Assembly (NCBI GenBank): GCA_016929955.1
Contig: JAFGHU010000205.1
Location: forward strand, 1 to 40,223
DNA: 40,223 nucleotides
Reading direction: 5' to 3'
Origin: Bacteroidales bacterium
GTDB taxonomy: Bacteria > Bacteroidota > Bacteroidia > Bacteroidales > UBA12170
How positions within the stretch are numbered: position 1 is the first letter of the stretch; each line of letters starts with the position of its first letter. The notes beneath the pieces were generated by a model. That model ran no database searches. It was not told the DNA's origin and saw only the letters and a program-made list of their open reading frames with translations. A program made the translations under genes and the position numbers. This document shows, piece after piece, positions 22,500 to 30,579 of this stretch.

Positions 22500-22506
22500 A
22501 GTTTTG
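22499..22506 (+). promoter_or_regulatory. -7 box for panB
   Basis: TAGTTTTG matches TAnnTTTG. The predicted start is near 22513, 14 nt before the ATG at 22527. Confidence 0.5.
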
Positions 22507-22526
22507 TTGCTGTAAACTCAACGATT

Positions 22527-23348
22527 ATGTCTGCATATTTAGAATCAAATTATAAGAAAGTCACTACCCACGTGCTTCAAGAAATGAAATTGCGTGAAGA
22601 AAAAATAGCGATGCTTACTGCCTACGATTATTCCTTTGCTACTTTGCTTGATGCTGCTGGAATAGATATTATCTTGGTTGGCGATTCGGCCTCGAATGTA
22701 ATGGCCGGACACAAAACCACCCTGCCTATTACGCTCGATCAAATGATTTATCATGCGTCTTCAGTTATGCGTGGAGTAGATCGATCCTTAGTTGTGGTCG
22801 ATTTGCCTTTTGGTACGTATCAAGGAAACTCTAAAGCAGCATTGAACTCGGCCATTCAAATTATGAAAGAATCCGGAGCAAATGCCATAAAAATTGAAGG
22901 TGGGCGAGAAATATTGGAATCGGTCGACCGTATTCTATCTGCCGGAATTCCGGTTATGGGCCATTTAGGACTTACACCACAATCCATTCATAAATTTGGT
23001 ACGTATGTTGTGCGTGCTAAAGAAGAAAACGAAGCCAATCAATTGCGCGAAGATGCCAAGCTTTTGGCTGATGCCGGCTGTTTTGCTATTGTATTGGAAA
23101 AAATTCCGGCTAAACTGGCCGGTGAAGTTACAAAATCGATTAAAATTCCTACAATCGGCATTGGTGCCGGTGCTGATGTTGATGGACAAGTACTTGTTTT
23201 GCACGATATGTTAGGAATCACTCAAAAATTTAGTCCGCGCTTTTTGCGTCGATACCACAACTTAAGTGAGGAAATTAAGGGCTCTGTTAAAGCCTACATT
23301 CAAGATGTAAAAACACTTGATTTCCCAAATGAGAAAGAACAGTATTAA
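22527..23348 (+). CDS. panB: 3-methyl-2-oxobutanoate hydroxymethyltransferase
   Basis: Adds a hydroxymethyl group to alpha-ketoisovalerate to give ketopantoate, the first committed step of pantothenate and CoA synthesis. The 273-residue length is normal. Conserved segments are [48 protein letters not shown] (metal and substrate site), [34 protein letters not shown] and [23 protein letters not shown]. It is followed 16 nt later by the exported peptidase gene, so the two may share a transcript despite unrelated roles. panC and panD are not in this window. Confidence 0.96.
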   Translation: MSAYLESNYKKVTTHVLQEMKLREEKIAMLTAYDYSFATLLDAAGIDIILVGDSASNVMAGHKTTLPITLDQMIYHASSVMRGVDRSLVVVDLPFGTYQGNSKAALNSAIQIMKESGANAIKIEGGREILESVDRILSAGIPVMGHLGLTPQSIHKFGTYVVRAKEENEANQLREDAKLLADAGCFAIVLEKIPAKLAGEVTKSIKIPTIGIGAGADVDGQVLVLHDMLGITQKFSPRFLRRYHNLSEEIKGSVKAYIQDVKTLDFPNEKEQY

Positions 23349-23364
23349 TTTAAACACATTCACT

Positions 23365-24558
23365 ATGAACCGATTACTTAGTTTACTGCTTATTGCAGTG
23401 ATGCCTCTTGCTGTATTGGCCAAAAAAAAACCAAAAGAAGAAGGTTATCAATTTAAAATGCTTTACGAAGTTCCTACTACTCCTGTTAAAGATCAATACC
23501 GAACAGGAACATGCTGGAGTTTTTCGGGATTGGCTTTTTTCGAAACGGAATTGCTACGCATGGGAAAAGGAGCTTACGATTTGGCCGAAATGTACAATGT
23601 GCGCCAGTCGTATTTAGAAAAAGCAAAACGTTTTGTTCGTTTTCAGGGAAAAACGAATTTTGGTAATGGCGGCATTATTCATGATGTTTTATACAATATT
23701 AAAAATTATGGTTTAGTTCCTGAAGATGCTTATCCGGGCCTTAATTACGACGAGCCTAAGCATGTTCACGCCGAAATGGACGCCCTTTTATCGAGCTATG
23801 TAAACACCGTTATTCAAAACAAAAACAAAAAATTATCGCCGGTATGGTTAAATGGTTTTGAAGGTGTTTTAGATGCTTATTTAGGTGTGGTTCCTGAGGA
23901 ATTTGAAGTGGATGGCAAAACGTATACACCAAAATCATTTGCCGATTTTCTGGGCATCAACCCCGATGATTATATCATTATTGGATCGTATACGCATCAT
24001 CCTTTTTATGAACCTTTTGTGATTGAGATTCCTGATAATTGGCTGAGAGGCAGCATCTACAATCTACCTTTAAACGAAATGATGGATATTGTAAATCATG
24101 CCCTCGAAAACGGATATTCGGTGGGTTGGGGTGCTGATGTGAGCGAAAAAGGTTTTTCGTGGAAAAATGGCGTTGCTATTGTTCCCGACGAAAATAGTCC
24201 TGAATTGGATAATTTGGAGCAAGCCAAATGGGAGGCCTTAGATTCGAAAGAGAAACAAGAACTGCTTTATAAATTTGATAAGCCCATCAAGGAAAAAGTA
24301 ATTACGCAGGAAATGCGCCAAAAGCAGTTCGATAATTACTTAACTACCGACGATCATGGCATGTTATTTACAGGTATTGCCGAAGATCAAAATGGCCATA
24401 TTTATTATAAAGTAAAGAACTCGTGGAGCGAAAAAGGCAATGCCTACCACGGCTATTTCTTTGCATCAAAAGCTTTTGTAGAACTTAAAACAATCGATGT
24501 TTGGGTTCATAAAGATGCTTTACCTGATGAGATTAAGATGAAACTAGGCATCGAATAA
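23365..24558 (+). CDS. Exported C1 family (bleomycin hydrolase/PepC-like) peptidase
   Basis: A 397-residue cysteine peptidase of family C1B. A signal peptide covers about 1-19 (MNRLLSLLLIAVMPLAVLA). The catalytic residues are C50 in TGTCWSFSGLAF, the histidine in DDHGMLFTGIA and the asparagine in VKNSWSEKG, preceded by the oxyanion glutamine in PVKDQYRTG. The order and the long insert between C and H match PepC/bleomycin hydrolase aminopeptidases, but secretion is unlike cytoplasmic PepC; such exported forms occur in Bacteroidota. I chose the ATG at 23365, because the upstream frame start at 23317 lies inside panB and would hide the signal peptide. The ABC transporter genes follow 20 nt later. 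Confidence 0.88.
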   Translation: MNRLLSLLLIAVMPLAVLAKKKPKEEGYQFKMLYEVPTTPVKDQYRTGTCWSFSGLAFFETELLRMGKGAYDLAEMYNVRQSYLEKAKRFVRFQGKTNFGNGGIIHDVLYNIKNYGLVPEDAYPGLNYDEPKHVHAEMDALLSSYVNTVIQNKNKKLSPVWLNGFEGVLDAYLGVVPEEFEVDGKTYTPKSFADFLGINPDDYIIIGSYTHHPFYEPFVIEIPDNWLRGSIYNLPLNEMMDIVNHALENGYSVGWGADVSEKGFSWKNGVAIVPDENSPELDNLEQAKWEALDSKEKQELLYKFDKPIKEKVITQEMRQKQFDNYLTTDDHGMLFTGIAEDQNGHIYYKVKNSWSEKGNAYHGYFFASKAFVELKTIDVWVHKDALPDEIKMKLGIE

Positions 24559-24578
24559 TCAATACTTTAGTTTAGCAC

Positions 24579-25364
24579 TTGGTTTATCAACCTAAAAATA
24601 TCAATCTTATTTTTACTTTTTTAAGTGGACTGGTTTTGCTATTTATTCTCGGTCCTTTAATTGGTATGTTATTGGATACGCCCGCAACGGATATTTTTGA
24701 TGTGGGTAAAGAAAGCGAAGTGCAAAATAGTATTGGCCTTACCTTGGGCGCTTCTTTTTTGGGCACTTTGTTTTTTTCTATTGCAGCTATTCCTTTTGCG
24801 TATTTATTAGCACGAAAAGAATTTAAATTAAAGCGTTTGATTTCAGGTATTATCGATATTCCTGTGGTTATTCCTCATTCGGCTGCCGGAATTGCTCTAC
24901 TGGGTTTTATCTCGCGCGATAGCTATATTGGAAAAGCGGCCGAATACCTTGGCTTTTCTTTGGTTGGTCATCCTGCCGGTATTGCCATGGCTATGGCTTT
25001 TGTTAGTTTGCCTTATTTAATCAATGCTGCCCGTAATGGCTTTGAAGCTGTTCCGGTTCGCCTCGAAAAAGCAGCACTAAATTTAGGCGCGGGCTCTTTT
25101 AAAATGTTTTTTAGCATTTCTTTGCCCCTGGCCTGGCGAAGTATATTAAGCGGTTTGATTATGATGTTTGCCAGAGGCATGAGTGAGTTTGGCGCCGTTA
25201 TTATTATTGCCTATAATCCAATGACAACACCGGTAATGATTTTTGAACGCTTTGGCTCTTTTGGCTTAAAATATGCGCAACCCGTAGCCTTAATTTTTAT
25301 TGCAATTAGTCTTTTCGTTTTTATCTTATTACGTTGGTTATCAGGAAAAAATAGCAATGCTTAA
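24579..25364 (+). CDS. ABC transporter permease, molybdate/tungstate or sulfate type
   Basis: A 261-residue inner-membrane permease of the ModB/WtpB/CysT family. It has about six hydrophobic segments. The EAA cytoplasmic loop is recognisable in NAARNGFEAVPVRLEKAALNLGAGSFKMFFSISLPLAWRSILSGLIMMFARGMSEFGAVIII, where the ARGMSEFGA ending is characteristic of molybdate, tungstate and sulfate permeases. The start is TTG at 24579, the only sensible initiation codon between the upstream stop and the first transmembrane helix. Its 3' end overlaps the ATPase start by 8 nt. No periplasmic binding protein gene is in the window. Confidence 0.82.
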   Translation: MVYQPKNINLIFTFLSGLVLLFILGPLIGMLLDTPATDIFDVGKESEVQNSIGLTLGASFLGTLFFSIAAIPFAYLLARKEFKLKRLISGIIDIPVVIPHSAAGIALLGFISRDSYIGKAAEYLGFSLVGHPAGIAMAMAFVSLPYLINAARNGFEAVPVRLEKAALNLGAGSFKMFFSISLPLAWRSILSGLIMMFARGMSEFGAVIIIAYNPMTTPVMIFERFGSFGLKYAQPVALIFIAISLFVFILLRWLSGKNSNA

Positions 25365-26418
25365 ATTAAAAAACATAAACCTAAGCTTTGGGCAATTTGC
25401 TATTTCCAATATTGATTTGGAACTTCAAAAAGGCGACTATTTTGTTTTACTTGGACCTTCGGGTGCCGGTAAATCGGTTGTGCTTGAACTGATAGCAGGA
25501 ATTTTATCACCACAGAGCGGACATATTTTTTTAAACAACAAAGATATAACGCATACAAAAATTCAAAAGCGATCGGTTGGACTGGTTTTTCAGGATTTTG
25601 CCATTTTTCCTCATTTGAATGTAGAACAAAATATAGCCTATCCTTTAAAAATTAAACATTGGTCAAAAGAGAAAATAGCCAAAAGAGTAATGGAACTGGC
25701 AACGCAAATGGACATTCTTCATCTTTTAAAAAGAAGAACAACAAGCTTGTCGGGTGGCGAAAAACAAAGAGTGGCTCTTGCCCGCACTTTGGCCCTATCG
25801 CCCGATTTGCTTTTGCTCGACGAACCGCTGGCTTCGCTGGATGTACAACTTAAAAAGGAGTTAAGAAGTCAATTAAGAAAATTGCATAAACAAGGACAAA
25901 CCATTATTCATGTGACCCACGATTTTGAAGAAGCTTTGTTACTTGCAGACAAAGTAGCCATTTTTAATCAAGGTAAGATTATCCAACAAGGATTAAAAGA
26001 AGCTGTTTTTGCTCAGCCTCATTCTGAGTTTGTGGCTCATTTTATAGGCGTTAAAAATTATTTTAAAGTTACAAATAAAGTATCTAATCAAATTGAGCTA
26101 GCCCAAAAAATCCTTTTAAACTGCGATGCGTATTTGGCTCAAAACGAGCCGCCTTTTGCCGTTATGATTCATAGTGGAGATATTCAATTGAGCAAGGAAG
26201 CTACAAATAGTCAAGTGGCGGAGAACACTTTTGAAGGGACAATTTTAGAACTCTACCCTGCTTTTAGAGGTTACGAATTGCTTGTGGATATTGGCATTCC
26301 CTTGGTTGTTAATTTAAGCCAAAAACAATTAATGCTATTGAGTTTAGAAGAAGGCGATCGTATATTTTGCTCAATATTAAATGAAAATATTCAAAAAATC
26401 AATCAACCACTCCGCTAA
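25357..26418 (+). CDS. ABC transporter ATP-binding protein, ModC/WtpC-like
   Basis: A 353-residue ATPase that partners the preceding permease. Walker A is GPSGAGKS (about 35-42), the Q-loop VFQDFAIFPHLNV, the signature LSGGEKQRVALARTLA, Walker B LLLLDEPLASLD and the switch histidine VTHDFEEA. The C-terminal third (about 240-353) is a TOBE-like beta domain, as in ModC, WtpC, CysA and PotA, where it often has a regulatory role. The ATG at 25357 overlaps the permease by 8 nt and is preferred to the longer frame from 25300. Molybdate, tungstate or sulfate is the likely substrate but cannot be settled without the binding protein. Confidence 0.85.
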   Translation: MLKLKNINLSFGQFAISNIDLELQKGDYFVLLGPSGAGKSVVLELIAGILSPQSGHIFLNNKDITHTKIQKRSVGLVFQDFAIFPHLNVEQNIAYPLKIKHWSKEKIAKRVMELATQMDILHLLKRRTTSLSGGEKQRVALARTLALSPDLLLLDEPLASLDVQLKKELRSQLRKLHKQGQTIIHVTHDFEEALLLADKVAIFNQGKIIQQGLKEAVFAQPHSEFVAHFIGVKNYFKVTNKVSNQIELAQKILLNCDAYLAQNEPPFAVMIHSGDIQLSKEATNSQVAENTFEGTILELYPAFRGYELLVDIGIPLVVNLSQKQLMLLSLEEGDRIFCSILNENIQKINQPLR

Positions 26419-26422
26419 GCTT

Positions 26423-26430
26423 TAATTTCG
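26423..26430 (+). promoter_or_regulatory. Near-consensus -7 box before a 29-codon ORF
   Basis: TAATTTCG is identical to the box ahead of the adenosyltransferase gene (17758-17765) and lies 11 nt before the ATG at 26442. Confidence 0.25.
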
Positions 26431-26441
26431 CGCAAAATAAG

Positions 26442-26531
26442 ATGCCTTTTCATTATCTTTCACTTAATCAAGAAGGAAAACTTATCCATAATGCCATTGT
26501 GCCAAACAAAACACAAAAAAAACATTTTTAA
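26442..26531 (+). CDS. 29-aa ORF, possible small peptide or gene remnant
   Basis: A short ATG frame encodes MPFHYLSLNQEGKLIHNAIV followed by PNKTQKKHF, in the 165-bp gap between the ABC ATPase and the foldase gene. A near-consensus -7 box precedes it. The first 20 residues look protein-like, with codon use like the neighbours, and then the sequence decays into an A-rich stretch and stops. It could be a real small protein, the N-terminal remnant of a lost gene, or chance. I do not recognise a family. Confidence 0.25.
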   Translation: MPFHYLSLNQEGKLIHNAIVPNKTQKKHF

Positions 26532-26547
26532 ATTTCCTAATCTATTG

Positions 26548-26555
26548 TACATTTG
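26548..26555 (+). promoter_or_regulatory. -7 box for the foldase gene
   Basis: TACATTTG matches TAnnTTTG. The predicted start is near 26562, giving a 22-nt leader before the ATG at 26584. Confidence 0.55.
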
Positions 26556-26583
26556 CAGCTTGTTTAAATTTAGATAAAACACC

Positions 26584-28704
26584 ATGGCCGCAATAGGACA
26601 AATTAGAAAACATTATGGATTATTAGTTGCAATAATTGCTATCGCTCTTGGAGCTTTTATTTTAGGCGATTTTGCAAAAGGAAATACACGTACACCAAAT
26701 AATATTGGTGTGGTTGATGGAGAAGAAATTTCGTATAAAGACTTTAGCATACAGGTGGAAAAAGCAACCGAAATGCAAAAGCAAAACAGTGGACAAAATC
26801 AAGTTTCTGCTGAAGATGCCTTTAATATTAAGTTAAACGTTTGGAATCAAATGGTTCGTCAAATCATTATGCAAAAAGAATTTGACGAGTTAGGACTTCA
26901 GGTTACTGCTCCTGATTTATTTGATCAAGTGCAAGGGCCTAATCCTCATCGTTATATATTACAGTATTTTTCAGATCCGTCAACAGGAGCCTATAATCCT
27001 CAAATGGTATTGAATTACCTTCAGAATCTGGACAGAATGCCTCGCGAAAATCAAGTGCAATGGTTCGATTTTGAGAAAGCGATTAAGGAAGATTACTATA
27101 TGACTAAATTCAACAAATTGGTTGCCAAAGCTTATCATTTACCAAATGCATTTGCAAAAATGTTAAATGAAAATTCTGCAACTCAGGCCGATGTTGATTT
27201 TGTAGCTTATCCTTATACAGCCATAGCAGATAAAGATGTAGTTGTTTCTGACGCTGATTTTAAAGCGTATTACAATGAGAATAAAGAAGACTTTAAACAA
27301 GACGAAACACGTAATGTTCAATATGTTGTTTTTAGTGTAAAGCCTTCGGCAGAAGATCGCAAAGAGCAAAAAGCAAGTTTTGATGAATATTACGAAGAGT
27401 TTAAAACCATCGATTTAAAAGATGCTGCACAATTTGCAAACTCAGTTTCTGACAATAAATATCTGGATAAATGGTATATGCAAGGCGAATTGCCCGTGCA
27501 AATCGATTTGGCTATGTTTGATGGCAAAATTGGAACAACGGTTGAGCCTTATATGTTTAATAACGCCTATAACACGGCTCGTTTATTAGATTCGCAAATG
27601 CGACCTAAAGAAATGAAAGCCAGTCATATTTTAATTGCCTATACAGGAGCTTTGCGTGCTGGCGCTGATGTTCAACGCACCAAAGATGAGGCAAAAGCAT
27701 TAGCCGACAGCTTGTATACTGTAGTTCGTAAAAACAAAAACAAGCTGGAAGATTTAGCGGTAGAATTTTCGAACGATGGTGGTGTAGTAGAAAATAAAGG
27801 ACATTACGATTGGTTCCCCGACGGCCAAATGGTTCCTGAGTTTAACGAAGCCATTGTAAACGGAAAAGTAAACGATGTTTTTTTGGTAGAAACCGCGTTT
27901 GGTTACCACGTAATTCTTATTGATGGTAAACGCGATATGACCAAAAAAGTTAAAGTGGCAATGATAGAACGTAGCATAGAGCCTAGCAATACTACTTTCC
28001 AGGAAGTTTATGTAAAAGCCAACGAATTTGCCAGTAAAGCAACTTCTGTTGATGCTTTTGAAAAAGCAGCCGAAGAAATGGGATTTTCAGCACGTATTGG
28101 CGATCATTTAAGCGCTATGCAAGCAAGCATTCCCGGATTGGAAGATAGCCGCCAAGTGATTATGTGGGCCTATAACGAAAACACCAAATTAGAAGAAACG
28201 AATTTATTCGATAATGGCAATAATTATATTGTAGCCGTTTTAAGTCGCATAAACAAAGAAGGCTATCAAACGCTTGAAGAAGTAAAAGCAAGTATTACAT
28301 CTGCAGTTACCAATCGTAAAAAAGCAGAAACGATGATTGAAAAACTAAACGCTGCTTCAACTAATGGTGATTTAAATCAAATGGCTTCAGCTTTAAGCTT
28401 ACAGGTAGAAAATGTTCCAAACCTTAGTTTTGATAGTCGCGGATTTGGAAATTATGGTCCAGAACCTGAGGTTTTAGGAACTGTATTTGCATTGAACGAA
28501 GGCGCAGTTTCTGCTCCTGTTATGGGTAAACAAGCAGTTTATGTGCTTAAAATTAAGCAACTTAAACAAGCAGAGGTCAATGTTGACTTTGCGGCTTTAG
28601 CTAAGCAAATGCAAAATCGTTTCGATGCTCAGGTAAACTATAATTTATACCGTTCACTTGAAGAAAGTACCGAAGTAGAAGATAATTGCTACCGTTTTTT
28701 CTAA
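26584..28704 (+). CDS. PpiD/SurA-like peptidylprolyl isomerase foldase
   Basis: A 706-residue periplasmic folding factor anchored by an N-terminal transmembrane helix at about 11-30. The SurA-type N-terminal chaperone region follows (NNIGVVDGEEISYKDFSIQVEKA to about 220). A parvulin PPIase domain lies at about 340-460: KEMKASHILIAYTG, VEFSNDGGVVENKGHYDWFPDGQMVPEFNEAIVNGKVNDVFLVETAFGYHVILIDGK. The remaining C-terminal region (about 470-706) contains a second, degenerate parvulin-like segment near SLSFDSRGFGNYG. The family helps outer-membrane and secreted proteins to fold. It is monocistronic, with a clear promoter and a terminator. Confidence 0.88.
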   Translation: MAAIGQIRKHYGLLVAIIAIALGAFILGDFAKGNTRTPNNIGVVDGEEISYKDFSIQVEKATEMQKQNSGQNQVSAEDAFNIKLNVWNQMVRQIIMQKEFDELGLQVTAPDLFDQVQGPNPHRYILQYFSDPSTGAYNPQMVLNYLQNLDRMPRENQVQWFDFEKAIKEDYYMTKFNKLVAKAYHLPNAFAKMLNENSATQADVDFVAYPYTAIADKDVVVSDADFKAYYNENKEDFKQDETRNVQYVVFSVKPSAEDRKEQKASFDEYYEEFKTIDLKDAAQFANSVSDNKYLDKWYMQGELPVQIDLAMFDGKIGTTVEPYMFNNAYNTARLLDSQMRPKEMKASHILIAYTGALRAGADVQRTKDEAKALADSLYTVVRKNKNKLEDLAVEFSNDGGVVENKGHYDWFPDGQMVPEFNEAIVNGKVNDVFLVETAFGYHVILIDGKRDMTKKVKVAMIERSIEPSNTTFQEVYVKANEFASKATSVDAFEKAAEEMGFSARIGDHLSAMQASIPGLEDSRQVIMWAYNENTKLEETNLFDNGNNYIVAVLSRINKEGYQTLEEVKASITSAVTNRKKAETMIEKLNAASTNGDLNQMASALSLQVENVPNLSFDSRGFGNYGPEPEVLGTVFALNEGAVSAPVMGKQAVYVLKIKQLKQAEVNVDFAALAKQMQNRFDAQVNYNLYRSLEESTEVEDNCYRFF

Positions 28705-28725
28705 ACAAAAACGCGGTATGAATTT

Positions 28726-28756
28726 AAAGCTTTCACTCTTTGGGTGAAAGCTTTTT
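28726..28756 (+). terminator. Intrinsic terminator of the foldase gene
   Basis: AAAGCTTTCAC (28726-28736) pairs perfectly with GTGAAAGCTTT (28744-28754) around a 7-nt loop and ends in a T-run. It lies 22 nt after the stop at 28704. Confidence 0.75.
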
Positions 28757-28770
28757 AAATGTCTGGACAA

Positions 28771-28801
28771 GTGATAAGATGACTCAAAGTCATCCTATCA
28801 C
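28771..28801. repeat. Dispersed palindromic element, copy 2
   Basis: GTGATAAGATGACT (28771-28784) pairs with AGTCATCCTATCAC (28788-28801) around a CAA loop, giving 13 of 14 pairs. It shares the core of the element at 756-786. It lies after the foldase terminator and before the lysS promoter, so it is outside both predicted transcripts. Confidence 0.6.
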
Positions 28802-28825
28802 TAAAACACATAGAAACAAAAAACA

Positions 28826-28833
28826 TATCTTTG
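28826..28833 (+). promoter_or_regulatory. -7 box for lysS
   Basis: TATCTTTG is a perfect match and lies 33 nt upstream of the ATG at 28867. Confidence 0.6.
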
Positions 28834-28866
28834 CAAAATTAGTAGTAGTCTAAAACACAATATAAA

Positions 28867-30579
28867 ATGGCACTTAGCGAACAAGAGTTAGTTAGAAGAA
28901 ATTCGCTTAACGAATTAAAAAAATTAGGCATTGATCCTTATCCGGCTGAAGGATACGAAGTAAATGTTACTGCACGCGAAATCAAAGAAAAATTTCCGAA
29001 AGACAATAGTCTTTTTCAGGAAGTAAGTATAGCCGGAAGAATTATGGGTCGCCGCATTATGGGCGCCGCTTCTTTTGTTGAGTTAAAAGATCCTACCTCA
29101 AGAATTCAATTGTATTTTAAGCGTGATGATATTTGTCCGGATGAAGACAAAACGATGTACAATGTGGTTTTTAAGCGTTTACTCGATATCGGCGATTTTA
29201 TAGGTGTTAAAGGCTATGTTTTTATCACGCAAATGGGCGAAATCAGCATCCATGTAACGTCTTACCGTTTGCTGTCTAAAGCTTTACGCCCGCTGCCCGT
29301 TGTTAAAGAAAAAGACGATAAAACTTTTGATGCTTTTACTGATCCTGAAATGCGTTTTCGTCAGCGTTATGTCGATTTAATTGTGAACGATTCCGTTAAG
29401 GAAATATTTATTAAACGAACAAAAATTATCAATGCTATGCGTTCGTTTTTGAATAATTATGGATATCTGGAAGTGGAAACGCCTATTTTACAAGCTATTC
29501 CAGGAGGTGCATCAGCACGCCCCTTTGTTACACATCACAATTCCTTAGATATTCCTATGTATTTGCGCATTGCTAACGAATTGTATTTAAAGCGTTTGAT
29601 AGTAGGTGGTTTCGAAGGCGTATATGAGTTTGCAAAAGATTTTCGTAACGAAGGGATGGACCGCACTCACAATCCGGAGTTTACACAAATGGAAATTTAT
29701 GTGGCCTATAAAGATTACAACTGGATGATGGACTTTACAGAAGCCATGTTGGAAAAAATTGCCACCGATGTACACGGAAAAACGGAGGTTGTATTTGGGG
29801 ATAACACCATTAGCTTTAAAGCGCCATTTAAGCGTGTTCCTATTTTGCAGGCCATTCTGGATTATACCGGTCACGATTTAAACGGCAAAAGTCAGGAAGA
29901 AATTTTTAAAATTGCCGAAAGCCTTGGTGTAGAAGTGGACGAAAGCATGGGAAAAGGCAAATTAATCGACGAAATATTTGGTGAAAAATGCGAACATAAT
30001 TATATACAGCCAACATTCATTACCGATTATCCTGTTGAAATGTCACCACTTTGTAAGCGCCATCGCGAAAATCCGGAACTAACTGAGCGCTTTGAATTGA
30101 TGGTGAATGGAAAAGAATTGGCCAACGCCTATACAGAATTAAACGATCCTATCGATCAATTGGCACGTTTTGAAGAGCAAGTACGCCTGGCCGAAAAAGG
30201 CGATGATGAAGCCATGTGGATTGATATGGACTTTGTTCGTTCGCTTGAATACGGTATGCCTCCAACATCAGGTATGGGCATAGGAATAGATCGTTTGGTG
30301 ATGTTTATGACCAATAATGCGAGCATTCAAGAAGTTTTGCTTTTTCCGCAAATGAAACCGGAACCTAAAAAAGCAATGCCTAAAGTGGAAGATTTTGTGG
30401 CACTCGGAATTCCTACCGAATGGGTAAAACACATTATGGATGCCGGATTTACTTCAGCTCGTGAATTGAAAGAACAAAAAGCAAGTAAAATTCATCAAGT
30501 GTTGAATGGATACCGTAAAAAGAACAAATTAAGCATTCCTGCTTTATTAATCGAAGAGGTGGAAGCTTGGCTTAAGTAA
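28867..30579 (+). CDS. lysS: Lysyl-tRNA synthetase, class II
   Basis: Charges tRNA-Lys in the cytoplasm. The protein is 570 residues, about 65 longer than E. coli LysS. The anticodon-binding OB fold spans about 50-160 (VSIAGRIMGRRIMGAASFVELKD). The class II catalytic domain spans about 170-500: motif 2 is FRNEGMDRTHNPEFTQMEIY and motif 3 is GMGIGIDRLVMFMT. The extra C-terminal tail (about 508-570, VEDFVALGIPTEWVKHIMDAGF and onward) looks like a helix-hairpin-helix-type domain, as found in other Bacteroidota LysS proteins. Its TAA overlaps the ATG of the antiporter gene by 1 nt, so the two are coupled. Confidence 0.97.
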   Translation: MALSEQELVRRNSLNELKKLGIDPYPAEGYEVNVTAREIKEKFPKDNSLFQEVSIAGRIMGRRIMGAASFVELKDPTSRIQLYFKRDDICPDEDKTMYNVVFKRLLDIGDFIGVKGYVFITQMGEISIHVTSYRLLSKALRPLPVVKEKDDKTFDAFTDPEMRFRQRYVDLIVNDSVKEIFIKRTKIINAMRSFLNNYGYLEVETPILQAIPGGASARPFVTHHNSLDIPMYLRIANELYLKRLIVGGFEGVYEFAKDFRNEGMDRTHNPEFTQMEIYVAYKDYNWMMDFTEAMLEKIATDVHGKTEVVFGDNTISFKAPFKRVPILQAILDYTGHDLNGKSQEEIFKIAESLGVEVDESMGKGKLIDEIFGEKCEHNYIQPTFITDYPVEMSPLCKRHRENPELTERFELMVNGKELANAYTELNDPIDQLARFEEQVRLAEKGDDEAMWIDMDFVRSLEYGMPPTSGMGIGIDRLVMFMTNNASIQEVLLFPQMKPEPKKAMPKVEDFVALGIPTEWVKHIMDAGFTSARELKEQKASKIHQVLNGYRKKNKLSIPALLIEEVEAWLK

